DNA of 64,000 nucleotides from Trochalopteron elliotii. Lineage: Eukaryota; Chordata; Aves; Passeriformes; Leiothrichidae. The notes under the pieces are model-generated. The model did not search any database and was not told where the DNA came from. It saw only the letters and a program-made list of their open reading frames with translations. The number at the start of each line of letters is the position of its first letter. Position 1 is the stretch's first letter. Positions 26,624 through 39,198 of the stretch are shown here, in pieces. The stretch covers positions 2,155,048 through 2,219,047 of the forward strand of contig JANPWX010000097.1 of the NCBI GenBank assembly GCA_024734555.1, read 5' to 3'. A program made the translations under genes and the position numbers.

Positions 26624-26738
26624 TATTTAAAGGATATAAACACAGAGGAAAAAGAAGACTTATTTATCAAAATTAAAGGAAATAAATTAACATAAATAGG
26701 AGGAGGTAAGTGAAACAGAAAAAGAGTAAATGTAGGCT
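26624..26738. repeat. Direct repeat copy A of an unidentified 115-bp segment
   Basis: This aligns with 27601-27712 in the same orientation at roughly 83% identity by hand (about 19 mismatches and one 3-bp gap over 112 aligned positions). Shared words include cttatttatcaaaat and gtgaaacag. The preceding gagcagataaa (26613-26623) also recurs, at 27562-27572. The family is unknown. Confidence 0.75.
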
Positions 26739-27600
26739 ATGCTGGGCAAACTGTAACTGCATGAACCTCTACAGAGCAGAGCAATACTTGGGATTGGAAC
26801 CTCCTTACTGACACATTTTAAAACAAAACTGAACAGAAAAAGTTAAATAACTATGTAGTAAGAAACCAGCCTGCCCTGACTGCAGGGAAATGAGACTGCA
26901 TTTTTCACCATGTGCTACTTTGCTGCAGTGACTCCACCTCAATAAAGGACATCTTAAAAAAAAAAATAAAATCTAGATTTCATTATTATGCACAAGTGTT
27001 TGGAGGGCTGTCTGAAACACAGTATTTATGGCAAGATCAATGACCATAGCATTATATCAGAACATTCCACCAAAGTGAAAAAAAGATCAGAAACCAAAAA
27101 ATTCCTGTTGGAAGTGAACTTGAAAACCCTGTGAATAACCACAAGCAGTTCAGTTTCCACGCAATGCTTTTAATTCTGTGGTCTCAGATAGCCTTACCAA
27201 GAATCTCTGATCTCTAAAGCTGTTACCCTTGTGGGTGATAGCTCTGAGTAAGGCAGAGGGGTAATGCAGCTGCTCTGGGGCCACTCAGCCCTGTGACAGC
27301 CCTTCCAGTGATTGCTGGCAAACCATACTCCTCACACACACAGTGCAAACTTTCAGGTTTCCTCAAAACTTTGCTTTGGAAGCTCCTTCCTTTGTGCTGG
27401 GAACACCACGTAAAAACAAAAATACAAAACAGGACTTCTAAATGTACACTTGCAAATATTTCTTTCTTATGATAATATGCAAGGATCAAGATAGTACCTA
27501 GCTGTATGACATTGATATTTTACATTGCAGAGCTTATTATATCCATAACGAAACCAAATTTGAGCAGATAAACTTTTACAAAACCTATACAGAAGACAAG

Positions 27601-27712
27601 TATTTAAAAGATATCAAAATGCAGGACAAAGTCTTATTTATCAAAATAAAAGGAAAGAAAGGAATATAAATAGAAGGAGATATGTGAAACAGTAAAAGAG
27701 GAAATGTAGACT
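27601..27712. repeat. Direct repeat copy B of the same unidentified segment
   Basis: This is the partner of 26624-26738, offset by 977 bp. Relative to copy A it has 28 extra bases between gagcagataaa and tatttaa. Either a local duplication or two insertions of an unnamed repeat would explain the pair. Confidence 0.75.
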
Positions 27713-29674
27713 CTCCTTCAGCAGGAAAGTCAATTCTGAGCTTACAGTGTTGATGAAGACAACTCCCACTCAATGACAACTATGTCATAGCCCAAAGAAA
27801 GATCTGAAAGAAGACAAGGGACACAATACCATTATCTGAACAACTCAGGCCTTGCCTGAATTTACAAAAATAATCTACTGCTGCTGAGAAAATGTCAGTT
27901 AAATTACTGTGCCATGGAAACCTTTTGAGTGTGTCAATTACCACTGCATCCAGATAGAAAATGCTATAGAGAAAACAGAAAGGAGAGTCTGTCATTGATG
28001 CTGATTGCTTCATCTTGCAGTAAATGCCACATCCACAAGGAAGCTGAAACTGACCTGTGTGACCTACAAGAAGAATTTGAAAACAGAGAATAATTTTGCT
28101 TCTGTAGAAACAAATCCCAGATGGTAGCCTCCCACACCATGCCACCTAACTGTTATGGAGAGCCAGCTAAGTGCTAGCACACCTCCAGGAGCAGTTGTGA
28201 ACAGAACACCTGGCCAGCTGTTTGGGGAAGGTCTACAAGAGATCCAACTGCAGTTCTGTCAGGAAACCATCAGCAGTGCAACTGACCCCTGTCCTCTGCT
28301 GTCACTCTGACTTAAAATGGCATCAAGTGACAGCATTGACCTCACTGTTAATCTGTCCTCATGCTTGAAAGGAAACAAGATTTTTCTCCTGTGTTATGGG
28401 AACCAATAAAAGCAGTTGGATGCAACTCCCAGAGGATGCTTATGAGTTTGGTTTCCAACCAACTACAAATGCACTGCAGTTGCAGGCAGCTGAACTTGGT
28501 TAAATGGCAATTATCCTGGCTGTTACAAATGGTGCAACTTGTTCAGTGAACAGAACAAACAAATGCTTGTCATATAGATAATGGATGTGTACCACAGCCA
28601 AAAACTTGCAGAGTCCATCAGGGAGGTTAAAAATCCCAGGGATTTTTTAGCTATTGTATTTTCAATTTAGCTTTCCACTACAGCTATAAATTTATTCAAA
28701 AGCAGAGTTGATTCATAGTTCTGACTATTTCAAATAATCAATCCATTATACAGAAGACACATTTCCTAACAATTTCTTCATTTGGAATGAAGATCTTCAG
28801 CCATTAAATTCCATAATGCAATAGATTGCGCTTCAGTGAGGAAGGGTGTGAATAGCATCTCCATTAATATCTGACTATTATTCCTCCAAAGGGCAGTGAG
28901 CACTGTGAAGAGCAGGCTGGCATAACTGGGTTGGCATAACAGATGGACCAGAGGAGCAGCAGTGAGGGGAGCTGGTTTGTGCTCATGAAACAGGCTGGCA
29001 GCAGAAATGTGTGCACAGCCAAAGTCTTGTAATTCCTAAACTGAGGTACTAGCTCCCATACTAGACACAGTCTGACATGAAAGAACAGACTACATGACAT
29101 AATTCAAAGGAGATGAAAACTAAGAGCATCTGAGACTGTATTTGCCAAAAGAGCAATTTTTCTCTTCCTGTAATTCACAGCCTTGTGGTACCAACAGCAA
29201 GCTCTTGGACGTCAGGCAGGATTAAAGGACTTCCAGAGGTTCATTCACATGCTGCACAGCTGACATGATGAGTTGCCAGCAATACTTTCTCTCTTTTGGC
29301 AGTGGGTTTCTTAAAATGAGAAGCACTGCGAGCAAACACAAAGCTTACAAAGCTGCTTTAAGACGGCACAAGAAAAACAAGACACAAAAATTTTCAAGCC
29401 TCAAGATTAAGGCAAAAGAAAATGAGAGAAGTAGACTTTCACATGAAGTTTTCCATTTGGCTTACAGGACACCAGCCAGAGGCAGAAGAAAAAGGGCAGT
29501 GGGGAAGGTAAAAGAGTGACCAGTGTTTTGTTGTCACTGGTAAGGCCCAACTGGCCTGGGAACACTGATAATGTGCTTAATTCTTGAACTAAACACATGG
29601 AGAAGGAGTGTGGAGTTTGAGGAGGTTGACAGCTGCAGGCAACCACCCTCCAGAAATTTTCACAGCACCATGGA

Positions 29675-29770
29675 CTCACAGAATATGCTGAGTCAGAAGG
29701 GATCCATCGGGATTATCAAGAACTACTCCTGGCCTTGCACAGCACACCCCAAGAATTGCACCATTTTACA
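29675..29770 (-). mobile_element. CR1 LINE 3' fragment (reverse)
   Basis: The stretch from ggactcacagaatatgctga through gagtcagaagggatccatcg and aactactcctggccttgcac to acaccccaagaattgcacca matches the reverse complement of the passerine-type CR1 3' end as I recall it. Only about 100 bp is recognisable, consistent with severe 5' truncation. It is in the same orientation as RPS6KA2. Confidence 0.8.
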
Positions 29771-32510
29771 AATCCATCTACCCAAGGGTTGGCTTTTTCT
29801 AGGAACTTTCTTTGAATGGGACTCTCCAAAGGAACAAACATCACACCAATCTGACCACCCTGCTGTTTCTGCAGCAAGACATTTCTACCAGTTTAATTAC
29901 ACCCCCTGAATTTTCAATAATCTTTGTGGTAGAGGAGGAGTACATCTGCTCTGTCATACAAAGCACTCACAGAGGATCTGAAAGGTATAACATGCAGCCA
30001 GAGAAGATAATGTCACCTCTGACTTACCTAGTATATAGCTAAATCTTCTAAAATGAGTATCTAGGAAAAATGAACACTGAGAAAGGAAAGGAACATAAAA
30101 GATTGTCAGCCTACAGGAGATGGAGGCTGAACATAGCAAACTTCAAGATGTGGAAGAAATCCGCAAAGAGGAAACTGCTTGAGAGAGAGGAGATGAACTA
30201 ACAGCTTCAGCTGTGGCAAGGCAGACACTGGACAAATACTAGGAAGCATTTTGTAATAATATAGTGACAGAGACAGTCTAAGAATGAGTTAGACAAATAC
30301 CTGTGAGGAATGACACAAAAACATCACTGCACCACTCTAGATAGGGGTGGGGGGTGGGCCATGGGACTTCTTCAGGTGCCTTCCAGATGATTCCTCAGTA
30401 GCAGTGCGAGGCACAGGATACCCTCCCAGAGTGCCACACCAATGGGTTTACCTGGCACAGATCCAGGCAACGACACGAGGCCTGCTTCCAAAGGAGAACC
30501 ACTGAGCCTCTGTGATTGTCCTGAAGTCCAGCTAGTCCTCATTCCCAGGTTCTTGGACCAGGCAGAGCACTGTACATGGCCAGCAGTGACAGTGTCATTT
30601 TGGACTCATTCTTTTAGCTGAAGCTTCATGTCAGTATTCATAGATCTGTTCCAATTAAACGAAGCTGTGTGTTTCTCTCCTCTCTCTGCTTTCCAGCTAG
30701 TGTTGATGAGGGGTGTGAGGACTCACAAAGGCCATTGCATCTCCCAGTCCTTTCTGGGTAGAAGATTTTTTTCTACAGATAAACTGGAATTGGATCACAT
30801 TTTCAAACAGAATAAACATTTCACTTGTGGCTACAGAACAACTGTCCATGTAGTTTCTCTGTTCCTGAATCCATAGCAAAAGAAATTAACAGCAATCTGC
30901 CACTCAACAATAAAAATTACCAAATATGATCTTTTCTGTAAAACAATAACGAATTTGGGAGTAACTGCAAATATCTCTCATTAGATATACAATGCAATGA
31001 ATATGATAAAAAGAATAATCCAATGGAAATCAAGCGGCAGTGCAATTCTTGATCAGGTCTACGATGGAGAGTTTGAAGAATGAGTTTGGGTCTGAAAAGC
31101 TTTTAATAGTGGTACCTACAGGAGCTGCAGTTTCAAGTGTCTCCACTGAAGCTTATTCACCATGGCAAGTACACAGACCAATTGAAACTTTAAAGTGGTA
31201 AATGGCAAATTGACTGAAAATTATAAGATGATTTGAAAAATTGCTTTCTACTATCAGAAAAGTCATAAGCATGATGAATTACTCATTCCTGAAAAAAAAA
31301 ACCCAAAAAACCCAAACCAGCTACCATATTCCTTTGCTGTCTGGAATAGCAGCGGGCAAATTCAAATGCAACCTGCATGAGCTGCTGCAGGTTCTTATAT
31401 TTAAAAAAGTCATTCTTTCTGTATTTCACTGACAGAAGAGTGACTCAACAAATATTTAGAACAAACTTATATAATTTGATCACAGGCAAAGAACATATAT
31501 TTTCTGCCAAAAAAATCAGCAGGTTTTCACAGTGCTTTCTTCTTCTGACTTCAGATTTGAATCACCTTTGTTCTCTCTAGAGAATCATCATATGAAAAAC
31601 TGAATAATGCAACCTTCAGATGCTGCTAAGGCCCATGGAACTGCTCAAAGATTAGAAGTCCAGGGGGTGGGCACCTTAACCTAAAAAAAAAGATGGAAAA
31701 ATTTAAGACAGCTCTGTGCTACCTTGTGAAAAACACAAACATGGGTGCACCCAATGTCTTCACAGTGAAGTCTGAAACTTTGGCTTAAACCTATGGGTGC
31801 ACTAATAAGCAGTGTGGTCCCAATCTATGGAAAATAACAGTGTGTGCTGGGACCTGAGGTTGCCCCACTCCTTATGTTGCACTTTGGGGACATGACCCGA
31901 ATGGCCATGAGAGGCTGGAGGGCACTGGGTGGGCTCCTGAGTGAGTTTCATCAGGAGGGAACACTGTATGCTCCAAAACCACTGTGCCTGGCAAGCCAAG
32001 GCACACCAAAGGGAGATGACTGAAAGAATTGTTTCAAAAGCTCAGTCAAACCCAAGCACCAATGCTGTTGGATGCTAGGACACCCACCACAGCTTCTGCT
32101 GCTGAATCGCTCATGAAGAAAGCTGGAGTTTGCTTCTGAGTCCTGTCGTGTGCTCTTTGGGGAGAATAATACAAAGCTGTGTCAGGCAACAGCATACTAA
32201 GCAGCTGAAGCTGCTTTCCAAGTGAACATACAACTCTGCAGGGACTTATAATTTGATATTATTGTAACAGCAGAGTTACCCTGGAAGAAATGTGTGGACA
32301 GGAAAGAACTGGGCGATATTTCTGCATTTACCTACAGCAGAAACCACAAGCACAGAAGTGTGTGCTCCTATCCGTTTGGATGACAGGGAGAAAGACGGGG
32401 AGGTTGATTTTAATCTTTTACCCATATTTAGGCAAAGACTTAATGATCCTGCTCTTCTTCAGACAACAGGAAGAACCAGCTGTTCAGCAATGTGAGCAGC
32501 AGTTTTAACA

Positions 32511-32899
32511 GAATCACAGAAGCAATCAGTTTGGAAAAGACCTCTGGGATCATGGAGTCCAACCTATGACTGAACACTCACCACCTTGGTGAATTAGACC
32601 ATGGTCAATTAGACCATGGCATTCTGTGCCTCATCCAGTGTTTTTCTGTGAAGAAATTCTTCCTAGTGTCCGACCTAAACCTCCCCAAGTGCACATTAAG
32701 ACTATGTCCTCTCGTCCTGTCACTAGCTGCCAGGAAGAAGAGGCCAACCCCTCACTATCTTTAAAGTGGTTGTAGAGAGTGATAAGGTCACCCCTGAATC
32801 TCCTTTTCCCCAGGCTAAACATCCCCAGCTCCTCCCTAGCTTCTCCTAGGACTTGTGCTCCAGACCCTCCACCAGCTTTGTTGCCCTTCTCTGGACCCT
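32511..32899 (-). mobile_element. CR1 LINE 3' fragment (reverse, about 390 bp)
   Basis: This begins gaatcacagaagcaatcagt with ggaaaagacctctgggatca and tggagtccaacctatgactg. It continues through ttcttcctagtgtccgacct and aaacctccccaagtgcacat to ggcccttctctggaccc-like sequence. This is the reverse complement of the avian CR1 3' region with its 3' terminus at 32511. A 15-bp-period duplication of aattagaccatgg (32592-32604 and 32607-32619) lies inside it. Confidence 0.92.
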
Positions 32900-34589
32900 A
32901 TATAAAACTCAAGAGCCAACATTTTCATAAAGAGAAAGCTCAATTTTCTTCGGCAGTTAGGAAAACCCCATAAGGAACAACAGGTTTTTGTGTAAAAACA
33001 AATGAGCCAAAATGTTCCCTTGCTACAAAATAGAGAGCATTTTTAACGTTCAGTGTTCATTTCTTTAATGTCTTAGCAGTGGGAATTTTTTTGCCTTCTA
33101 ACAGGATCTTCACAATTCACTTGGCATTGTGAAGACACTATAATTTAATCAGGACTTCACACAATGCAAACTCCCATATGGTTTGAATAAAACAGATAAT
33201 AAAATCTTTAAGTGATGCATGTTCAGTTTATATTTATGGGCAAAAGTTTTCCTTTCTCGTCCAAATCTGAATCCAAACACTGTACAGAGTCACTAAAGAG
33301 TATTAAGTATCTAAACCAGAAACTACAAGCTCAATGAACGCTTTAGCAAATGCTATGGAAACAAACTTCCAGCAATGCTTTTTGTTGTTTTTGACCTGTC
33401 CAGTCTGCTGTATAGTCAGGCTAGGACTCGCTATAATATTTACTGACACACAATGAGTTGCCTAAACGCAGTTCATTTTCCCTATAATACACAAATACAC
33501 GTTATTCCCCACAGCCCATTAGAATCAGCCTAAGTGAGCCTTCTCTTATATATTGTACCCCTTCTTCCTTCAGAAAGCAAGCCCTAGGCAAGCTGACTTT
33601 TTAGGGGAAGAAGGAAGAGGTGTTTAATGCAAGTAAATTTGCAAAGGCACTGTAAAAACACAGCCCAGAAGTGAGCCCTAAAGACTGGTTGTTGAAGAAT
33701 TTCTTGGTTTCATTTTCAAAACTCCTACAGAGGAAAGAAAGGTCTGATTCCTTAGAGGACAGTTACTAAAGTGATCCCAAACTGTGAGGAAGGTTCTGCA
33801 GCACTTCTTGACTCCCAGCCCACACAAAACATGCATGTGAATGGGCTAGGTCCAGATGGTGACCCAAGAGTATTGCTGTCTGGTTCAGCATATACTCACC
33901 GGGCTCATCTTTACATACTAGAGCTACTGGGAAATATACAGAGAAATCAAATACTTTTGTGTTTGTGAACACACAAGTTGCTATTTCTTTCCGAGACTGA
34001 AAAATTAGCGTATGTCTATTTGTGGAGAGGGGTGAGTCTGTGTCTCGGCTGGATCTTTAAGGGCACTTTCAGGTCCAGCAATGTTTGTGTTTTTCTGAGC
34101 TCAGAGCCCTGACATTTGGAGGGTTACAACTCTCAGACTAAAGAAGCCATGCATAAACAGCAGTTCTGAGGCTGCAGAGCACACAAACTTTCCTCCAAAC
34201 TGCAGGGCAAGGGTACCTCTGCTGTGGGGTCTGGACTGTCCTGTGAACAGGACTTCCCTAGTGAATTTTTCAGAAGCAAGTAATAAGAGGCCCAAGAAGA
34301 TATAAAAATATGGCAGAATACTTTAAGAAAAGATGATAAACCAAAATTTAAATGGTGAACCTGGATGAGTACCAGGGCCTCTCACCAAACACAAGGACTG
34401 TGAAAAATTAAAAAAGCCATCTTGAAAACCTCAACACAACAGAACTAGTTTTATCTGAGGTGAAGACTCTTCCTGAGTCCTGCTTTATAGGTTAAAATTG
34501 TCTACATTTTCTCATTTTGTTGATGTTTTATTCCTTTCAAACCAGAGGCAAACCACTGGACTTCTGTACCTGATATCTAAACACCTCAT

Positions 34590-34660
34590 TTGTTCCAGGG
34601 AAACTGAGGCACATAGAGAGGAAAACTGAAGAAGCCACTTTGGTTGGTGTGCAATCAGGG
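34590..34660 (-). mobile_element. Possible MIR-like fragment (weak)
   Basis: gggaaactgaggcacataga followed by gaggaaaa resembles the reverse-strand MIR core GAGGAAACTGAGGCACAGAGAGGTT. The similarity fades soon after, so this may be chance. Confidence 0.35.
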
Positions 34661-37600
34661 AAACCACTACTACAATTTTATCAGTGGTTTAGACAGAAAT
34701 CACACTTCACCTGGTGATATTTAAGGTAGTTGCTCAATTTTGGGTGTAATTGGTATTATTGATCCTACATCCCTGAGAACACCCAAGCTCTCTGGAGTCA
34801 CTAAAGCTGCTCCCACAGCCTACTGCACCTATAACTACCACACATCAGCAAATCCTTGAGCCTGCTGGCTAAAACTGAGAGGATAATAAGCTGCAAAGCA
34901 CTTCAGAGGTTTTGACAAAAGAGATTATCATTTCTAAACCCCATAAGCACAAAAAAGTAGATTGCATTCTCAGGGTCAAACGGCTTCCAGTGCCAAGACT
35001 TACACACCCCATTGCCAGCCAGATGGATAGATGCAAACTGCATCTTCATGATCCATCACATAACCTTTGCTACATCATCACTAAAACATTTATAAAGTTC
35101 ATAGGCATTATGTCAGTGAATTACAGCTTCATGCCACTTTCTCTGTGATTGCATGTCTCTAGAGGAATGGGTCTTTGATTTTCAAGCTCCCTTACATTCC
35201 AGCACAGCAACCTGCTGCGTATTTATGGGCATTTCATGGGTGTTTAATGAGGCTTACACTGTAACAAATCTAAACAACTCTTGATCATGGAATTCTCAAG
35301 CACATTTAGTAAAGCTGATGGAGCCTGAGACACCTTGAGAGAAATACTGAATGAATCAGAACAATCAGCTTGCCCTGTCCCTCTTCCAGCTTTGCTGGTG
35401 AATACCAGACACACATATACACAGAATAAACACTCCCTGGTTTATTTCTGGTTCCCTCAGATTTACAACGAATTCAGGATGGCAGTAGACACTCACCAAT
35501 ACATCTCTAAGTGTTTAAACATACAGATCAACTTTATTCAATGTTTTATCTAAAACTCTGATCTTAAAGAAAAAGCAGAGTATAATAAAGACATGAAAGC
35601 AACATTTTAAGATAGTATTTTAAGAGTACTACTTAATGATATTCTGGAGGGCAAAAGGCTCACTCCTGGAAGGAATTTAAATGCCTAAATATCTTTGAGC
35701 ACCTAGATGCTCCCAAAAGGGTTTATATTTGCAAAGGAAGATATTAAGGTAATGTAATTTAATATAAAACATTTGAAAGAGAGGTAAGTTATAGTTACAT
35801 ATACATGCACCCTCAAATCTTATGTATTCCATATTTGGCACCTAACACACACAACATCCTTTAACATTTTGAACAAGGTTTTCCTAAAGTTAATAATTAG
35901 AATGAAACACTTATCTAGTTTCTTCAGAAAGCTTTTTGCTTTAAAATCAGATACCCCCCAAGCTCCCAAAAAAGGAAATGAGGCAGAAAGGAAAGAAACT
36001 TATGTGATGGTCTCATTTACAACAAAAAGCAACAGTGGCTTTTCCCCTTTCAAGGATGCATGCTGTTACAGGTGCTTATTTAGATATACCCTATGTTTAA
36101 AATACACCCTCATGAATTCAAGATTAATTTAATTTTCACAAATATTCGTGTGTACAGCATGTGCCTCTGCAAACTTTTACAATCTAAACTGGAATATTTT
36201 GGAGCCTAATTTTCCCTTCACAGTAGGCGTGGTCCTGCTGATTAGCAGATCTTTTTCAAGCTCAAATCTACATATGTGATTGATCTACAAAGTCTCTTTT
36301 GTATCAAAAACCATTTTTGAACTGTAAACGCTTGAAGAATTCTGCTGCTGCTTGCTGTACCCTTCTTATACTAACCTTTGCTGTTGGTGAAGTTGGGATC
36401 ATGCTAACAAGGGGAAACTACCCTGGAAAGGGGCAGGAGGCAGCAGGCTCACTGGAGAGAGCACCATTTTGTACTTCTGCTTCTTCCTAAACATTACCAG
36501 CCAGCCACAGCCAGAGTCAGGCTCCCACGGTAGGAAATCCCTCATCAGGACCTACTAGGGTTGTTCTTCAGAGCAAGTTCCATCACTCCTGAAGGTCTCT
36601 TACTTATCCAGTTTTTACTTTTTGAGACTAATCCAGGAAAGAAATCAGCTTTGCTATCTCATCTCCTTTTATTTTCTTTCTGACTTCTCCATTTACATCC
36701 TTTGTAAATTTGTTTCACTATAGAAAATAACTGCTGTAACATTTAGGGCTGTCTGGCCATTGTCAATGGAATTGGCATGGAGAGCTCTAACTTTCCTGCT
36801 CCATGTGGTACCTGTGCAGAGTGCAGGTCAGAAAAAAAAATCATTCAGAAATTTATCTTACAGCATGCCTTTTGTCAGCAAATGCTGAACACAGTGCTAA
36901 CATGTACCTGTAGCTTTGCTCCCATTGCTTCACAGGGTAATAAATACTTCACACTGAGTTGACTTCCAGCCTCTTTGAGTGTAGGTAGTCAGCAATAATT
37001 CAGCACTCTCACTTAAAAGATGAAGTTAAGCTGTCAGAAATGCTATCTCTGTGCCAAAAGTTACATGGAGGCTTACTGACAGCAATCCTTGTTGCTTGTC
37101 TCACTCACCCTGTTGCCAATGGGGTTCTGTCTGTTTTTGTACTTTGAGTTGAACAGCTGTCAATTTTTAACTTATTTGTAGAAACTGGTGTGGACAAATT
37201 AGTTCCTACCCCTGTGCTGGTTATCTTGAGATTAAAGGAAAATCCAGAGCTAGCAGTCAGAGGGGTAAGTAGTCTGAATGGGAGAGAAATGCAATCCATC
37301 AAAATCACAAAGCAGCCTCAATTTTTGGATCTTGTGACCCATACTTGAGAGGACAATAAATAGCCTTTCTCTACTATAAAGAACTGCCACAGAACTGCAA
37401 AGATGCTCTTGTTCTTGACAGAATAGAAACTTAATGGAACACTTTGAGTACTTTAAAATTGCAACCTAAATTTTGACATTTCCTGAAATACTGCCACAAT
37501 AAAGGTCTTTTCTTTTACAGTGGAATCTAATGTTACATATTTCACCATCAAATATTAAGTAACAATAAAATGTTTGGGGATGCAAAAAAAACCAGTCCCC

Positions 37601-39116
37601 CTTGCTGAAGCTCTTCTTGCTAAACACTCCAAGAGTTATAAAGAAAAAAGAAGCAACATCCAGTTATTCCTTTTGGCAAAAATCCCTTTGTATTGTCAAA
37701 AGAAACAGGAATAAGTTTCTGGTACATCCTGATGTCTGAGGGGTTACACAGACCTTGCTCAGACACCATCAGAAGATGATGTTCCCCAGTGGGGAAGACT
37801 CTGACAGCTGAATTCAGCTCTGTTTGGGCACTTCATGGTCCTGCTCCTGGTTGAGAAGTCAGAAAATCACTCTTTCACACACGTGATGTACACAGGCCTG
37901 ACCTATTACTTGGCATGTCTTATGTCCAGTACTGTTTAAGTGTTTATTTACACTGGGCTCTTCTGCTAGAACAAATATTCTCATCCAGATTCCAAGCAAA
38001 AAGACAAGCACACCAGCATTGCCTCAAACTCGTGTTTCCCTGAAAAGGCTTTCTTGGAGGAAACGACTGTCTCACAGCCTGGTGTGCCCGCTCCCCATTT
38101 TAACCAGTACTCAGAAGAGGTGCTGGCTCTGCCTGGCACCACCTGCAGTAGCTCTAGCTTGCAATTACTGGTAGCTTTATTCATATTTTGGTTCCCCAAA
38201 GCAAGGCATGCTAAAGAAATCTGGATTTTTAAGTGGTCAGAACTATCTCATCACTTAATGATTATTCTTTGCATTAGGAAAGAGGTTTAGACATCACAAT
38301 GCATTGCACAAACCCACACTGTCCAAGACAAAGCAAAACATCTGCTCCAGAAAAAATGAATGCTCTCTTCTTTATCTGCAAGAAGTGTCAGGCTTTTGAG
38401 GGAAAGATCAGAACAATGCTAGGTCAGGGAAATAAGGAGATGACTGCATCCTCCTTACTCTGCGGAGCAACAACCAGAAAGGACTTCAGCTGAGACTGAA
38501 CTTACTCTGTTTGCTCTTCAGTCCTAGGCTTGACTACCAATTTCTTTTTTTCCACTTAGCAGGCAGTGGCCTCAGAAGAGAATGACCAGCTTTAAACATC
38601 AATCGTTTGGCCCTAGCCTCCCACAGCCTGTGGGCTAGGAAACAGCATGATCTAAACCATCTCAGAACGACTCCTCACACTTGAAAACGTGTTCCCATGG
38701 TTTTTCAGGCACACAGTGAGAAGCACCAGCTGGGAAAGCCATTCTGCCCAGTAGGATCCAGGTTTTACTGCAGCAATATCCTTATTTACTTCAGCAACAG
38801 AAAGATAGTGACACTTCAATACAAATTAATACATACCAAAAAGAAGTCCTAAAAATAACGTCAAGAAAATAAATAAAGCATACAGCTGGAAAGCTGCAAA
38901 CCTCTGCTTTCCTGCTCTCACACTGTACAGGTAACGTATTTTTGTTTAAGTTCTTTTTAGAACACTTGCCTACAGTGAGGCAGAATTTTGGAGGATGGCA
39001 TAGACATATTTATGCATTCATATACTGCAAGGCAGCAACAATGTAAAAACAGCAAGCAAAATAAGTTACTAGATAGCACAGAAATAGAGATTGCAGCCAC
39101 TCTCCCAAATCCTTAC

Positions 39117-39198
39117 CTTTCAGAGTTGCCTTCTTAAGTACCTTCATGGCATAAAGCTGGCCTGCATCAGATCCTTTTATCTTCCGGACTAGAAATAC
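39117..39198 (-). CDS. RPS6KA2: RPS6KA2 coding exon 3: ATP-binding lysine strand
   Basis: This 82-nt exon begins in phase 0 after a tttttacag acceptor and ends one base into a codon at donor gtaagg. It encodes [20 protein letters not shown] followed by LKKATLK. AMKVLKK carries the invariant lysine that positions ATP phosphates in the AGC-type N-terminal kinase domain. The split Val codon (G|TT) is completed by the next exon. It follows exon 2 after an intron of about 4.0 kb and precedes a 21-kb intron. The one difference I notice from the human protein as remembered is Ile for Val in VRKIKG, which is conservative. There are no stops or frame breaks. Confidence 0.95.

Larger units (their letters stand above)
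17974..39116 (-). other. RPS6KA2: RPS6KA2 intron 3 (21.1 kb)
   Basis: This is the largest complete intron in the window, between exons 3 and 4. It holds a MIR-like SINE (18011-18160), GC-richer DNA (about 19450-20250), a solo LTR (20872-21467), a diverged direct repeat pair (26624-26738 and 27601-27712), CR1 copies (29675-29770 and 32511-32899) and a weak MIR-like fragment (about 34590-34660). The rest shows no coding signal I can support. Confidence 0.9.

Noticed and set aside
29265..29519. Lys/Arg-rich 84-codon plus-strand frame resembling a basic ribosomal-type protein
   Set aside because: Composition only, from A-rich DNA; no family motif, and it could not be placed as a processed pseudogene.
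17974..39116. Possible intronic microRNA, since human RPS6KA2 hosts one (MIR1913)
   Set aside because: No long imperfect hairpin of precursor size was recognised by eye, and that human microRNA is, to my knowledge, not conserved in birds.
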